Source: Bradyrhizobium sp. YR681 (lineage in GTDB: Bacteria; Pseudomonadota; Alphaproteobacteria; Rhizobiales; Xanthobacteraceae). From it: 46,838 bases of DNA. The stretch spans positions 1 through 46,838 of the forward strand of contig NZ_AKIY01000251.1 in NCBI RefSeq assembly GCF_000282615.1. The letters run 5' to 3'. Shown here in pieces: positions 32,188-41,260 of the stretch. The position numbers and the translations under genes are program-made. Every line of letters begins with the position of its first letter. Position 1 is the stretch's first letter. Below the pieces are notes generated by a model that was given only the letters and a program-made list of their open reading frames with translations, was not told the origin of the DNA and ran no database searches.

Positions 32188-33399
32188 CTATTTCACCAGC
32201 TCGCAGCCGCCGTCCGCGATCGGCCGGAACGCCTGCTCGGCCGGGATCGTCGAGACCAGTCTGTAATAGTCGTAGGGATATTTCGACTCCTCCGGCTTCT
32301 TCACCTCGAACAGGTACATGGGATGCACGACGCGGCCGTCCTGGCGGATGGTGGTGTCGCCGAACAGCTTGTCCTTGCCCCTGAACTTCTTCATCTCGGG
32401 CACGGCCTGCTTTGCGTTGTCGCTGCCGGTGGCCGCGACCGCGTTGAGATAGGCGAGCGTGGAAGCATAGACGCCGGCCTGGTTGCCGCTCGGCATCTTG
32501 CCGTTCATGCCGGGCCGCGCGGCGAAGCGTTTTGCAAAGGCGCGGGTGTCGTCGTTCATGTCCCAATAGAAGGCTTCCATGAGCTGGAGGCCCTGCGCGA
32601 CCTTGATGCCCATGCCGTGGACGTCGTTGATGAAGAGCAGGAAGGCGACGAGCTTCTGGCCGCCCTGCTGGATGCCGAACTCGGCGGCCTGCTTCACCGC
32701 GTTGATGGTGTCGCCGCCGGCATTGGCAAGCCCGATCACCTGCGCCTTCGATCCCTGCGCCTGCAACAGGAACGAGGCGAAATCGGAGGTGCCGAGCGGA
32801 TGTTTTGACGAGCCCAGCACCTTGCCGCCGTGCCCCTCGATGTACTTCTGCGCTTCCGCCTCGATGCCCTTGCCGAGCGCATAGTCGACCGTGAGGAAAT
32901 ACCAGTCCTTGCCGCCGCGCGACATCATCGCGGCCGCGGTGGTGTTGCCGGTCGCCCAGGTGTCGTTCACCCACTGGATGGTGTTGGGCGAGCAGGCCTT
33001 GCCGGTGAGATCGGAGCTCGCGGTCGAGGACGCCAGGAAGGTCATGCGGCTGTCGCGCAGCAGCGTGTTGATGGAGAGGCCGACGGCCGAATTCGGCACG
33101 TCGACGATGGCGTCGACGCCTTCGACGTCGAGCCATTTGCGCGCGATGGCGTTGCCGACATCGGCCTTGTTCTGGTGGTCGGCATAGACGATCTCGACCT
33201 TGATGTTCTTCCCGCCGCCGTTGAAATCCTCGGCCGCCATGCGCGCGGCCTCCACCGAGCCCATGCCGTTGGTGTCCTGGAAGATGCCGGAGATGTCGTT
33301 GAGCACGCCGATGCGCACGACGTTGTCGGAGATCTCGGCATGGGCCGCGCCGCCGATCAGGCTTGCGGCGAGCGCGAGCGTCCATTTCAGGTTCTTCAT
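32188..33399 (-). CDS. ABC transporter periplasmic substrate-binding protein (second paralogue)
   Basis: This 403-aa binding protein has a signal peptide (MKNLKWTLALAASLIGGAAHA) and the HAAT/LivK-type pattern NVVRIGVLNDISGIFQDTNG, YADHQNKADVGNAIARKWLD, VDYALGKGIEAEAQ and FASFLLQAQGSKAQVIGLAN. It is a clear paralogue of 131-1336. GGGAGGG precedes the ATG. It lies 34 bp after the P450 gene on the same strand and is probably co-transcribed with it, which suggests it brings an aromatic acid to that pathway. Binding proteins of this family serve p-coumarate and benzoate-type acids in Rhodopseudomonas. No cognate permease is in the window. Confidence 0.9.
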   Translation of the reverse strand: MKNLKWTLALAASLIGGAAHAEISDNVVRIGVLNDISGIFQDTNGMGSVEAARMAAEDFNGGGKNIKVEIVYADHQNKADVGNAIARKWLDVEGVDAIVDVPNSAVGLSINTLLRDSRMTFLASSTASSDLTGKACSPNTIQWVNDTWATGNTTAAAMMSRGGKDWYFLTVDYALGKGIEAEAQKYIEGHGGKVLGSSKHPLGTSDFASFLLQAQGSKAQVIGLANAGGDTINAVKQAAEFGIQQGGQKLVAFLLFINDVHGMGIKVAQGLQLMEAFYWDMNDDTRAFAKRFAARPGMNGKMPSGNQAGVYASTLAYLNAVAATGSDNAKQAVPEMKKFRGKDKLFGDTTIRQDGRVVHPMYLFEVKKPEESKYPYDYYRLVSTIPAEQAFRPIADGGCELVK

Positions 33400-33433
33400 T
33401 GGTCCCTCCCCTCTTGTTTCGTTTCCGGTCGCG

Positions 33434-34642
33434 TCAGGCCGGAATGATCGTCACCGGCAGGCTGTCGAGCCCGCGCAGCGTGTTGTTGAAGCGGCGCTTT
33501 GGTTCGCCCGTGATCTCGATGCCGGCGACGCGACGCGCCAGCGCCGAGAGCATCGTCTCGCCTTCGAGCCGCGCGACGAGCTGGCCGACGCACATGTGGA
33601 TGCCGGAGCCGTAGCCGACATGGCCGGAGGTGCGGCGGGTGATGTCGTAGCTGTCAGGCTTGTCCCAGCGCCTGGGATCGCGATTGGCGGCGGCGAGGAA
33701 CATCAGGACTTTCTCGCCTTCGCCGATCGTCGCGCCTGACAGCTCGACCTCACGCGTCGTGGTGCGGAAGAAGGTCTGCACCGGGCTTTCAAACCGGATC
33801 GCTTCCTCGAACGCGTTGCGCGCCAGCGTGAGATCGCCGCGCAAACGCTGCCATTGGTCCGGGAAACGCGCGAGGCAATAGACGGCGGCGCCGATGCCGT
33901 TGACGGTGGTGTCGAGGCCGGCGGAGAGCAGCGAGCGCACCAGAAGCGGCGCCTCGGGCGCCGTGATCGCGCCCTCGTCGACATGGGCGTGAATGCAGGC
34001 GCCGATGCCGCCGGGCGTGAGATTGTCGCGCTGGCATTGATCGGTGACATAGGCCTGGTGCGGCGCCGCGCGCGCGATCGCCTCCTGGCGCAGCTGGTTC
34101 GGCGGACCGAACGCGTTGAACACCACGCTCGCATAGGGAATGAGATGCTCGCGGCCCTCCGGCTTCAGCCCCAGCGCATCCGGAAAGATCGAGAGCGGAT
34201 AGGCTTCCGCAAGATCCGTGATGGCGTCAAAGCTGCGCATCTCCAGCAGGACGTCGACCCGCGCCTCGGCCGCCGCGGCGAAGCGCTCGCGGAGCCCTTT
34301 CATCACGGTCGGCGACAGCACCTTTGACAGCACGGCGCGGGTGCGGCTGTGCGCGGGCGGATCGGCCTCGAGGATCAGGCTCGGCGGCCGCCATGGCGTC
34401 TCCTTCTTGAAATCGGACAGACCGACACCGCGACCGGAGCAGAACGTCGCGGGATCGTTCAGCACGGCATGGACCTCGGCATAGCGCGCCACGCCATAGA
34501 CGTTCCATTTGTCGAGATAGACCACCGGCCCCGCCTCCCGCAGCTTCTCATGGGTGGGATAGGGATCGACAAAAAACTTCATGTCGAAGGGGTCGACGTC
34601 GAGATGCGGGACGCCCGATACAGTCGAGTCGGGTGCGCTCAT
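33434..34642 (-). CDS. Cytochrome P450, CYP199-like
   Basis: This 402-aa soluble P450 has the heme-thiolate signature GYGSGIHMCVGQLVARLEGE with Cys351, the I-helix acid-alcohol pair Asp244-Thr245 in SAGLDTTVNGIG, and the ExxR helix region. The heme loop and N-terminal PHLDVDPFDMKFFVDPYP resemble CYP199A enzymes of Rhodopseudomonas, which O-demethylate or hydroxylate para-substituted benzoates such as 4-methoxybenzoate. No matching [2Fe-2S] ferredoxin or reductase is adjacent, so redox partners must come from elsewhere. A MarR gene is divergent from it and a binding protein follows it. Confidence 0.88.
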   Translation of the reverse strand: MSAPDSTVSGVPHLDVDPFDMKFFVDPYPTHEKLREAGPVVYLDKWNVYGVARYAEVHAVLNDPATFCSGRGVGLSDFKKETPWRPPSLILEADPPAHSRTRAVLSKVLSPTVMKGLRERFAAAAEARVDVLLEMRSFDAITDLAEAYPLSIFPDALGLKPEGREHLIPYASVVFNAFGPPNQLRQEAIARAAPHQAYVTDQCQRDNLTPGGIGACIHAHVDEGAITAPEAPLLVRSLLSAGLDTTVNGIGAAVYCLARFPDQWQRLRGDLTLARNAFEEAIRFESPVQTFFRTTTREVELSGATIGEGEKVLMFLAAANRDPRRWDKPDSYDITRRTSGHVGYGSGIHMCVGQLVARLEGETMLSALARRVAGIEITGEPKRRFNNTLRGLDSLPVTIIPA

Positions 34643-34710
34643 AAAGGTCCTCCCTCATTTTGATCTTGTGAAAGGGCCGCGCTTATCCTTAGGTCTGCTG
34701 ACACGCCGCG

Positions 34711-35232
34711 ATGAAGAAGTCCGATATGCCGCCGTCTTCGACCAGAGCCCGCCAGAAGCCCGCCCCCGTCGAAACGGGGCCGACGCTCGATCTCGACCGT
34801 TACGTTCCGGCGTTCATCACCTTCATCGCCAACAAGCTCTCGAACAGCGCGACGGCGTTCTACCAGAAGCAGTTCGGCGTCAACGTCACGGAATGGCGGA
34901 TCATGTCGCTGCTGGCGATCGAGCCCGGCATTCCGGCCTCGCGCATCTGCCACGTCATCGGCTTCGACAAGGGACCGGTGAGCCGCACGCTCGCGGGCCT
35001 GGAGAAGCGCGGACTGGTGTCGATCCGCACCGACCCGAACGACGGCCGCACCCATTCGATCTCGCTGACGGCAAGGGGCCGTGCCACCCATGACAAGGTG
35101 ATCGTCGCCGCGTTCGAGCGCGAGCGGCGGCTGCTGTCGTGTCTGAGCAAGGACGAGCGCGAGGTGCTGATCGATTTGCTGCGGCGGCTTCACGAAAATC
35201 TCGGCGCGGTGACGGGCAGCAGCACCAGCTGA
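34711..35232 (+). CDS. MarR-family transcriptional regulator
   Basis: This 173-aa regulator has a winged helix at about 60-130: VTEWRIMSLLAIEPGIPASR, VIGFDKGPVSRTLAGLEKRG and RTDPNDGRTHSISLT, the MarR DNA-binding signature. The proline-rich first 25 residues precede the domain. It lies divergent to the P450/binding-protein genes across 68 bp and probably represses them until an aromatic ligand or its CoA ester binds. A palindrome at 35384-35397 downstream might be another target. Confidence 0.9.
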   Translation: MKKSDMPPSSTRARQKPAPVETGPTLDLDRYVPAFITFIANKLSNSATAFYQKQFGVNVTEWRIMSLLAIEPGIPASRICHVIGFDKGPVSRTLAGLEKRGLVSIRTDPNDGRTHSISLTARGRATHDKVIVAAFERERRLLSCLSKDEREVLIDLLRRLHENLGAVTGSSTS

Positions 35233-35383
35233 CGCGATGGGCGTGAGGCGCGCCGTGTTGCCACCTTCAGGCATGCGCAGGCATTTGCCCGCGGCACCGT
35301 TCCTGCCGAGCATCGTTTCCTCCGAGATCAGGCGCAGCGGTTCCCCCGCCGTCATCCTTGTTCGAAACGGTTCGCACGAATTA

Positions 35384-35397
35384 GTTGCTTAAGCAAC
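35384..35397. promoter_or_regulatory. 14-bp perfect palindrome, MarR-like operator candidate
   Basis: GTTGCTTAAGCAAC stands in the AT-richer stretch between the MarR gene and the 3' end of the CoA synthetase. The form (TTGC...GCAA) is like known MarR boxes. No gene start lies immediately beside it, so its target is unclear. Confidence 0.45.
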
Positions 35398-35522
35398 AAA
35401 AGAATCATGCGGGGATAATGCGGCAGGTTGGCTGGCTTATTTTGCGAGCTGCCGGGCCCATCCCCGTCATTGCGAGCGATGTGGAGAGAGCGTGACCTCA
35501 CTCCGGCTTGATCAGCGGGTGG

Positions 35523-37373
35523 CTACAGACCAATCCACTCCGCCGACGCATCATCGTCCAGCCGCGCCACCGCATCCGCCCGCCGCGTCAGCACGGCGCG
35601 CTGGTTGATGTAGCCCTTGTCGGTGATCTCGCCGCCATCGACCGAAGGCGGTTCGGCCAGCAACAGCGCGCGCGTGGCGTGGCCGGAGGAATTGGCGCCC
35701 TGCTGCTTCAGTTTTGCCAGGCCCTGCGCAGTCGCGGCCCGGACCTTGTCATGCGCCAGCACGTCACTCACATCTGCCGTCTCTGGCAAACCGGCATGGG
35801 CACGGCACGCCGCAATATTCGGGAACACCAGAAACCGTACCTCGTCACCGCCGTGCCCCGTGACGACGATGTCCTGCGCGAGCGGCGCCAGCGCGGCGAT
35901 GCCGGCGACGCGGAGCGTGCCGACGCTGACCCAGGTGCCGGAATTGAGCTTGAAGTCTTCGGCAACGCGGCCGTCGAAGAACAGGCCGCGCTCGGGGCGC
36001 TCGGGGTCGGCAAGCTTCACGGCGTCGCCGATGAGATAGAAGCCCTCCTCGTCGAAAGCCTGCTTCGTCAGCTCCGGCGCTTTCCAGTACCCCGGCGTGA
36101 CGTTGTGGCCGCGCACCCGCACTTCCAGCTTGTCGCCCGACGCGACGAGCTTCAGCTCCGTCCCGGGAATCGGCACGCCGATATTGCCGGAGCGTTCGGC
36201 GAGGAAATGGCAGTCGGTGGCGAGCGGTGAGGTCTCGGTCGAACCCCAGGCCGAGACCATCGGCAGTGCACGGCCGACAGTCTTGATCGAAAGTTCTTCG
36301 AGCGCGTCCCAGAGGTTCTGCGGCAGCGCGGCGCCCGCATAGAACGCGAACTTCACCTCGGCGAAGAAACGGCGGCGCAGCGCCTCGTCGCCGCGCAGGG
36401 CCGCGATCAGCATATCGAAGCCGCGCGGCACGTTGAAATAGACCGTGGGCATCACGCTTTTCAGATTCGCAAGGGAGGTCGCAAACAGGCCGGGTGCAGG
36501 CTTGCCGCCGTCGATATAGAGCGAACCGCCGTTGCGCAGCACGAGATTGAAATTGTGGTTGGCGCCAAAGGTGTGACTCCAGGGCAGCCAGTCGAGAATG
36601 ACGAGATCATCGTGGCCCTGTTCGAGAAAGGTCCAGGTCTGCGCCTTGGCCTGCTGGCTCGTGGTCAGCATGCGCTGGGTGTTGATGACGGCCTTGGGCG
36701 TGCCGGTCGAGCCCGAGGTGAACAGAAATTTCGCGATCGTGTCAGGCGTTACTGCGGCGAAGGCCGTTTCGACATCGTCCGTTTCAGGCGTCGCCGCGAT
36801 GTCACGGAAGGCGAGCGCATCGGCATCGCCGGCATTGCCGCTGATGATCTGCGCGCTGTGCAGCGGCCTGATCGCGGCCAGCGCCGCGGCAAACGGCTTG
36901 GTCGCGGAGACATAGATCGCGCCCGGCTGAAGCAGCGCAATCATGCTCTTGAGCTTGTCGAAATCCCTCGACATCAGCGAATAGGCCGGCGAGATCCCGG
37001 CCGAGGGGACGCCGACATGCTGGGCGGCCAGCGCGAGCAGCGCATGGTCGATGCTGTTGTCGGAGAGTATGACCACGGGGCGCTCGGCGCTGAGTTCCTG
37101 CGCCAGGATCCAGGACGCCGCCGCGCGGACCCGCCGCAGGGCACCTGCGTAGGTCATGGTGGCCCACGGCGTATCGGCGCTGTCGCGCTCGGCGAGGAAG
37201 ATCGTGTCCGGCGTCTGCCGCGCCCAATGCTCCAGCCAGTCGCCGACACAGCGCGCGCTGTCGCCCAGGGGCTCTGCCGAGCGCAGCACGATGCTGCCGT
37301 CGGCGCGATGCTCGGCGATCGTCCTTGGCGCTGCGAACAGACTTGACGCGTCACCGCGTGGGGCGGCTGTCAT
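35523..37373 (-). CDS. AMP-dependent acyl-CoA synthetase, feruloyl-CoA synthase type
   Basis: This 616-aa ANL-superfamily ligase activates a carboxylic acid to its CoA thioester by way of an acyl-AMP. The P-loop-like motif FLFTSGSTGTPKAVINT, AWGSTETSP, the hinge region GLFFDGRVAEDFKLNSGTWV and DWLPWSHTFGANHNFNLVLR are all present. The length above 600 aa and the sequence VAEDFKLNSGTWV resemble feruloyl/p-coumaroyl-CoA synthases (Fcs, CouB). The start is the ATG with GAGGAGG upstream (MTAAPRGDASS); an upstream extension would overlap the divergent MarR promoter. It lacks the usual neighbouring hydratase/aldolase or dehydrogenase, so the rest of a phenylpropanoid pathway is elsewhere. Confidence 0.87.
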   Translation of the reverse strand: MTAAPRGDASSLFAAPRTIAEHRADGSIVLRSAEPLGDSARCVGDWLEHWARQTPDTIFLAERDSADTPWATMTYAGALRRVRAAASWILAQELSAERPVVILSDNSIDHALLALAAQHVGVPSAGISPAYSLMSRDFDKLKSMIALLQPGAIYVSATKPFAAALAAIRPLHSAQIISGNAGDADALAFRDIAATPETDDVETAFAAVTPDTIAKFLFTSGSTGTPKAVINTQRMLTTSQQAKAQTWTFLEQGHDDLVILDWLPWSHTFGANHNFNLVLRNGGSLYIDGGKPAPGLFATSLANLKSVMPTVYFNVPRGFDMLIAALRGDEALRRRFFAEVKFAFYAGAALPQNLWDALEELSIKTVGRALPMVSAWGSTETSPLATDCHFLAERSGNIGVPIPGTELKLVASGDKLEVRVRGHNVTPGYWKAPELTKQAFDEEGFYLIGDAVKLADPERPERGLFFDGRVAEDFKLNSGTWVSVGTLRVAGIAALAPLAQDIVVTGHGGDEVRFLVFPNIAACRAHAGLPETADVSDVLAHDKVRAATAQGLAKLKQQGANSSGHATRALLLAEPPSVDGGEITDKGYINQRAVLTRRADAVARLDDDASAEWIGL

Positions 37374-37446
37374 GTGTTTCCTCCTCGCCCGGAAGCCGGG
37401 ATCGGCCGCAGCCTCGTTCCGGGCTGCTCTGGCCATAATGTTGGGC

Positions 37447-37473
37447 ACGACAATTGTTGTCGTCAACAACAAT
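37447..37473. promoter_or_regulatory. Overlapping inverted repeats, candidate MarR operator
   Basis: CGACAA-TTG-TTGTCG (37448-37462) overlaps ATTGTTG-7bp-CAACAAT (37453-37473). They lie in the 150-bp gap between the divergent CoA synthetase and MarR genes, the expected place for an autoregulatory operator. Confidence 0.6.
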
Positions 37474-37523
37474 CTTCCACTTTGGCCGTCGTGGCGCTAG
37501 GGTTGACCGGCAGGAGACACGAC

Positions 37524-38030
37524 GTGACAGCCAGCGCAGCCCGAGCCGACACCCGCCCCTCCCCGCGCAAACACGCCGGTAACGACGCCGCGCGGCGGAT
37601 CGACGCGGACGAGATCGGGCTCGACGCCCTGGTCGGGCACGCCGGCTACGCGGTGCGGCGCTTCCAGATCTGGATTTTCCAGGACTTCGTCAGGACGCTT
37701 CGCGCGGTCGATATCCGGCCGACGCAATATTCGGTGCTGACGGTGATCGGCGCCAATCCCGGCCTGTCGCAGATGGCGGTGGCCAAGCGCCTCGGCATCG
37801 AGCGCGCCCGGCTGGTGCACCTGCTCGACAGCCTCGAGCAGCGCAAGCTGGTGAAGCGGATCAAGTCGAAGGCGGACCGGCGGTCGCACGCGCTTCATCT
37901 CACCGCGCCGGGCGAGACGGCGCTGGCCAAATTCAAGCGGCTCGCCGCCGAGCACGAGCGGCACGTCGAGGAGAAGATCGGCAAGGCGAACCGGGAGCGG
38001 CTGCTTGAGATCCTCGCCGGCTTCACCTGA
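37524..38030 (+). CDS. MarR-family transcriptional regulator (CouR/FerR-like)
   Basis: This 168-aa regulator shows the MarR fold: VDIRPTQYSVLTVIGANPGL, MAVAKRLGIERARLVHLLDS and LVKRIKSKADRRSHALHLT. It lies divergent from the feruloyl-CoA-type synthetase, the same arrangement as CouR or FerR, which are relieved by p-coumaroyl- or feruloyl-CoA. The start is GTG after CAGGAG; a longer frame to 37374 crosses the operator region. Ligand and target are inferred from context. Confidence 0.88.
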   Translation: MTASAARADTRPSPRKHAGNDAARRIDADEIGLDALVGHAGYAVRRFQIWIFQDFVRTLRAVDIRPTQYSVLTVIGANPGLSQMAVAKRLGIERARLVHLLDSLEQRKLVKRIKSKADRRSHALHLTAPGETALAKFKRLAAEHERHVEEKIGKANRERLLEILAGFT

Positions 38031-38224
38031 CCCCGTCTGCCTGCGATTTGTGCACATGCCCGTAACAGGGCGCTGGCAAGGCGACCCTCCCGGCCATCGA
38101 AATATCACCCAACCTACTGATCCTGCGATAACATCCGGAGCAATCACCGTGCCCGGATTCTGTACACAATGGCACATCGCTTGCTTCAATCCGGGGTAAG
38201 ACCTGTTGCCGGAGTTTTGTCGCC

Positions 38225-40042
38225 ATGAGGGCTGAGATGGGGGCTGAGCAGCCTGAAACGATCGCCGCGATTGTGGCCGCGCATCGCGCGGGCACCGTCA
38301 CGCCTGCGCAGACGGTCGCGCGGACCTATCGGCGCATCCGCGACCACAATGATCCCGCGGTCTTCATCAGCCTGCGCGACGAAAAGGACGCAATGGCGGA
38401 GGCCGAAAAGCTTGCCGCGAAAGATGCCGCCAGCCTGCCGCTCTACGGCGTGCCGGTGGCGGTGAAGGACAATATCGACGCACTGGGCTTTCCGACCACC
38501 GCGGCCTGTCCGGCCTTCGCCTATACGCCGACGCACGATTCGACCGCGGTGGAACGCCTGCGTGCGGCCGGCGCCATCATCATCGGCAAGACCAATCTCG
38601 ACCAGTTCGCGACCGGCCTCGTCGGCGTGCGCTCGCCCTACGGCATTCCCAGAAATTCGATCCGCGACGACCTCATTCCCGGTGGCTCCAGCTCGGGCTC
38701 GGCGACCGCCGTCGGCGCCGGGCTGGTGCCGCTGTCGCTCGGCACCGACACCGCGGGCAGCGGGCGCGTGCCGGCGATGCTCAACAACATCGTCGGGCTG
38801 AAGCCGAGCCTCGGCATGATCTCGACCGCGGGTCTGGTGCCGGCCTGCCGCACGCTCGATTGCATCTCGGTATTCGCTCTGACGGTTGACGATGCCGCGC
38901 TGGCGCTGTCCGTGATGGCGGGCCCCGACCAGGCCGATCCGTTCTCGCGCGACCGGCCGCTTGGCGCGATCACGCCGTTCCCCACCAATCTGCGCCTCGG
39001 CGTGCCGCGCAACGGGCAGCTGATCTTCTTCGGCGACAAGAAATCGGAAGCCGCTTACGCCGACGCGCTGAAGCGCTGGACCGCGCTCGGCGCCACGCTG
39101 GTCGAGTTCGATCTCGAGCCGTTCTACGAGACGGCGCGGCTGCTCTACGAAGGGCCCTGGGTCGCCGAGCGCTACCTCGTGATCAAGAATTTGCTGGCGT
39201 CCGCGCCTGACACGATCCATCCCGTGACGCGGGAGATCACCGCGGCCGGTGCGCGGCTGACGGCGGCGGACACCTTCTCCGCACTCTATCGCCTGCAGGG
39301 CCTGCGCAAGATCGCCGAGCGCACCTTTGCCAATATCGACGCGCTGGTGCTGCCGACAGCGCCGACGGCCTACACGACCGCACAGGTGCTGGCCAACCCG
39401 GTCGAGCTCAACAGCCGGCTCGGCACCTACACCAATTTCGTCAACCTGCTCGACCTCTGCGGCCTCGCCGTGCCGGCAGCGATGCGCGCCGACGGCATTC
39501 CGTTCGGCATCACGCTGCTTGCACCTGCCGGCCGCGATGCGATGCTGGCCAGCATCGGCCGCGCCTTCCATGCGGACACGAAGCTGACCGTTGGCGCGAG
39601 AGGCGTGCCGCAAGCACCGCTCGCGCCGCTGCCTGCAAACGGGGGCGACGAGATTCCGGTCGCCGTGGTCGGCGCGCATCTGTCCGGCATGGCGCTGAAC
39701 GGTGAATTGACCGCGCTGAACGGCAAGCTGGTCGAGGCGACCAGGACGGCTGCCGACTACAAGCTCTACGCGCTTCAAACCACGCCGCCGAAGCCCGGCA
39801 TGCTGCGCGTCGAAGCCGGCAAGGGCGCGGCGATCGAGCTGGAGATCTGGTCTTTGTCGTCGGCGGCGTTCGGCAAATTCGTCAATGCGATTCCGGCGCC
39901 GATGGCGATCGGCACTGTTCGCTTGGCCGACGGCCGCAGCGTGAAGGGTTTTCTCGTGGAGCCCGAAGTGCTGGGCGAAGCGCGCGACATCACGAGCTAT
40001 GGCGGCTGGCGAAAGTTCATGGCGGACGCTGCGACGGCGTAG
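38225..40042 (+). CDS. atzF: Allophanate hydrolase
   Basis: This 605-aa amidase-signature enzyme would split allophanate into ammonia and CO2, the last step of biuret, cyanurate or urea-amidolyase-type pathways. The Ser-Ser-Lys triad is visible: Lys81 in VAVKDNIDALG, the cis-Ser in GGSSSGSATAVG (about 155-157) and the nucleophile Ser179 in DTAGSGRVPA. A C-terminal domain (about 470-605, with HLSGMALNGELTALNGKLVE and SYGGWRKFM) is diagnostic of AtzF rather than simple amidases. The ATG at 38225 has an alternative at 38237. It converges on the atzH/gntR end of the transporter-atzGEH gene set. Confidence 0.92.
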   Translation: MRAEMGAEQPETIAAIVAAHRAGTVTPAQTVARTYRRIRDHNDPAVFISLRDEKDAMAEAEKLAAKDAASLPLYGVPVAVKDNIDALGFPTTAACPAFAYTPTHDSTAVERLRAAGAIIIGKTNLDQFATGLVGVRSPYGIPRNSIRDDLIPGGSSSGSATAVGAGLVPLSLGTDTAGSGRVPAMLNNIVGLKPSLGMISTAGLVPACRTLDCISVFALTVDDAALALSVMAGPDQADPFSRDRPLGAITPFPTNLRLGVPRNGQLIFFGDKKSEAAYADALKRWTALGATLVEFDLEPFYETARLLYEGPWVAERYLVIKNLLASAPDTIHPVTREITAAGARLTAADTFSALYRLQGLRKIAERTFANIDALVLPTAPTAYTTAQVLANPVELNSRLGTYTNFVNLLDLCGLAVPAAMRADGIPFGITLLAPAGRDAMLASIGRAFHADTKLTVGARGVPQAPLAPLPANGGDEIPVAVVGAHLSGMALNGELTALNGKLVEATRTAADYKLYALQTTPPKPGMLRVEAGKGAAIELEIWSLSSAAFGKFVNAIPAPMAIGTVRLADGRSVKGFLVEPEVLGEARDITSYGGWRKFMADAATA

Positions 40043-40047
40043 GTGCC

Positions 40048-40135
40048 GTAGGGTGGGTTAGCGTAGCGTAACCCACCTCGTTAATTTCCGCAGAGACAGA
40101 AGTGGTGGGTTACGCCTTCGGCTAACCCACCTTAC
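40048..40135. repeat. Intergenic palindromic repeat, GTAGGGTGGGTTAGC family
   Basis: The arms GTAGGGTGGGTTAGC and GCTAACCCACCTTAC match with one mismatch, and each side has an inner hairpin. It lies between convergent atzF and the GntR gene and could act as a two-way transcription stop. It is related to 12525-12600. Confidence 0.88.
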
Positions 40136-40139
40136 GACA

Positions 40140-40862
40140 TCACACCGACACCGCGTAGATCTCGTACTCCCCGCGTACCAGCTCGATGTGGGCGCGCATC
40201 GCGGCGGCCGCACCCTGCTTGTCACCGCGCATGATGGCGACGACGACGCGGTCGTGCTCGGCTTGCGACTTGGCCAACCGGCCGAGGTTGCGGAACTGGG
40301 CGCGCCGGAACGGCTGCACGCGCACGCGCGTCGCCAGCGTGATCTCGGCGATGTAGCCGTTCTGCGAGCCCGCATAGATCGCGTTGTGAAAGCGTTCGTT
40401 GACCTCGTGGAAGCGGTCGGGATTGCCGGCGTAGCTGAGCACGCGCAGCTCTTCGTGGACCGCCTCGAGGCCGTGGCGCTCGGCGGCCGACATGCGCTCG
40501 GCGGCAAGGCCGGCGCATAGCGCCTCGAGCTCCGCCATCGCCTCGAACATGCCGGTCAGCCGCTCGATCGACGGCTGTGCCACCACCGCGCCGCGATGGG
40601 GCCTTGCCTCGACCAGGCCGCTCGCCACCAGCTGCCGCAGAGCCTCGCGCACCGGCGTCCGCGACACGCTGAAGCGGCGCGCGATGTCGGTTTCGTCCAG
40701 CGGCGCGCCGGGCGCCAGGGTTCCGCGCACGATCTCGTCGGCAAGCTGAAGCCGCAGCTCCTCGGCGCGCGTGACCTTGTGCACGCTGGGCTGCGCCCGG
40801 TCGACCCGTGGCACCACCGGCTCGGCCGGCAGCGTCCCGGGCGGAAAATCGTCAAGCGTCAT
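40140..40862 (-). CDS. GntR-family (FCD) transcriptional regulator
   Basis: This 240-aa regulator has an N-terminal winged helix (LQLADEIVRGTLAPGAPLDE, RRFSVSRTPVREALRQLVAS, LVEARPHRGAVVAQ) and a helical FCD ligand domain with HEVNERFHNAIYAGSQNGYI and a metal-type His pattern (HDRVVVAI, AMRAHIEL). It is the last gene on the minus strand of the uptake/atz set, 4 bp after atzH, and probably controls it in response to a pathway intermediate. Confidence 0.93.
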   Translation of the reverse strand: MTLDDFPPGTLPAEPVVPRVDRAQPSVHKVTRAEELRLQLADEIVRGTLAPGAPLDETDIARRFSVSRTPVREALRQLVASGLVEARPHRGAVVAQPSIERLTGMFEAMAELEALCAGLAAERMSAAERHGLEAVHEELRVLSYAGNPDRFHEVNERFHNAIYAGSQNGYIAEITLATRVRVQPFRRAQFRNLGRLAKSQAEHDRVVVAIMRGDKQGAAAAMRAHIELVRGEYEIYAVSV

Positions 40863-40866
40863 ACGG

Positions 40867-41259
40867 TCAGGTCTCTTTCGACTCGTCGATGATGCTGACA
40901 TGGGCCGCGACGACGCGCCAGCCCTCCGGGAAGCGAATCCAGGTCTGCATCTGCCGGCCGACCTTGCCGGGAGCCGTGTCGCGATAGAACAGGGTGGAGG
41001 CGACCGCCGTGTCGCGGCCATAGCTGGAGATGACGGTTTTCGCGGTGCGGCGGTTCAGCCCGACCGGCGAGCGGCCGGCGCGGAAGCCGGAGATCGCCTC
41101 ATAGCCGTAGAGGTTCTCGCCGATGCCGTAGCGCAGCGTGCGGGGATCGTTGCGAAACAGCTCGCCGAGCACGGCGACGTCGTTGCTGACGAGGGCCTGC
41201 TCATAGCGATCGAACGCGGCTTTGACTTCCGCGATCACCTCGGGAAGATCGATCTCCAT
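40867..41259 (-). CDS. atzH: AtzH/HpxZ-like protein (DUF3225, NTF2-like fold)
   Basis: This 130-aa protein begins MEIDLPEVIAEVKAAFDRYE and has a typical NTF2-like sequence (FRNDPRTLRYGIGENLYGYE, QTWIRFPEGWRVVAAHVSII). DUF3225 proteins named HpxZ (oxalurate catabolism) and AtzH (s-triazine operon) sit next to AtzE-like amidases, as here. Its exact reaction in this organism is not evident from sequence. It begins 1 bp after the atzE stop and is followed by gntR. Confidence 0.85.
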   Translation of the reverse strand: MEIDLPEVIAEVKAAFDRYEQALVSNDVAVLGELFRNDPRTLRYGIGENLYGYEAISGFRAGRSPVGLNRRTAKTVISSYGRDTAVASTLFYRDTAPGKVGRQMQTWIRFPEGWRVVAAHVSIIDESKET

Positions 41260-41260
41260 C

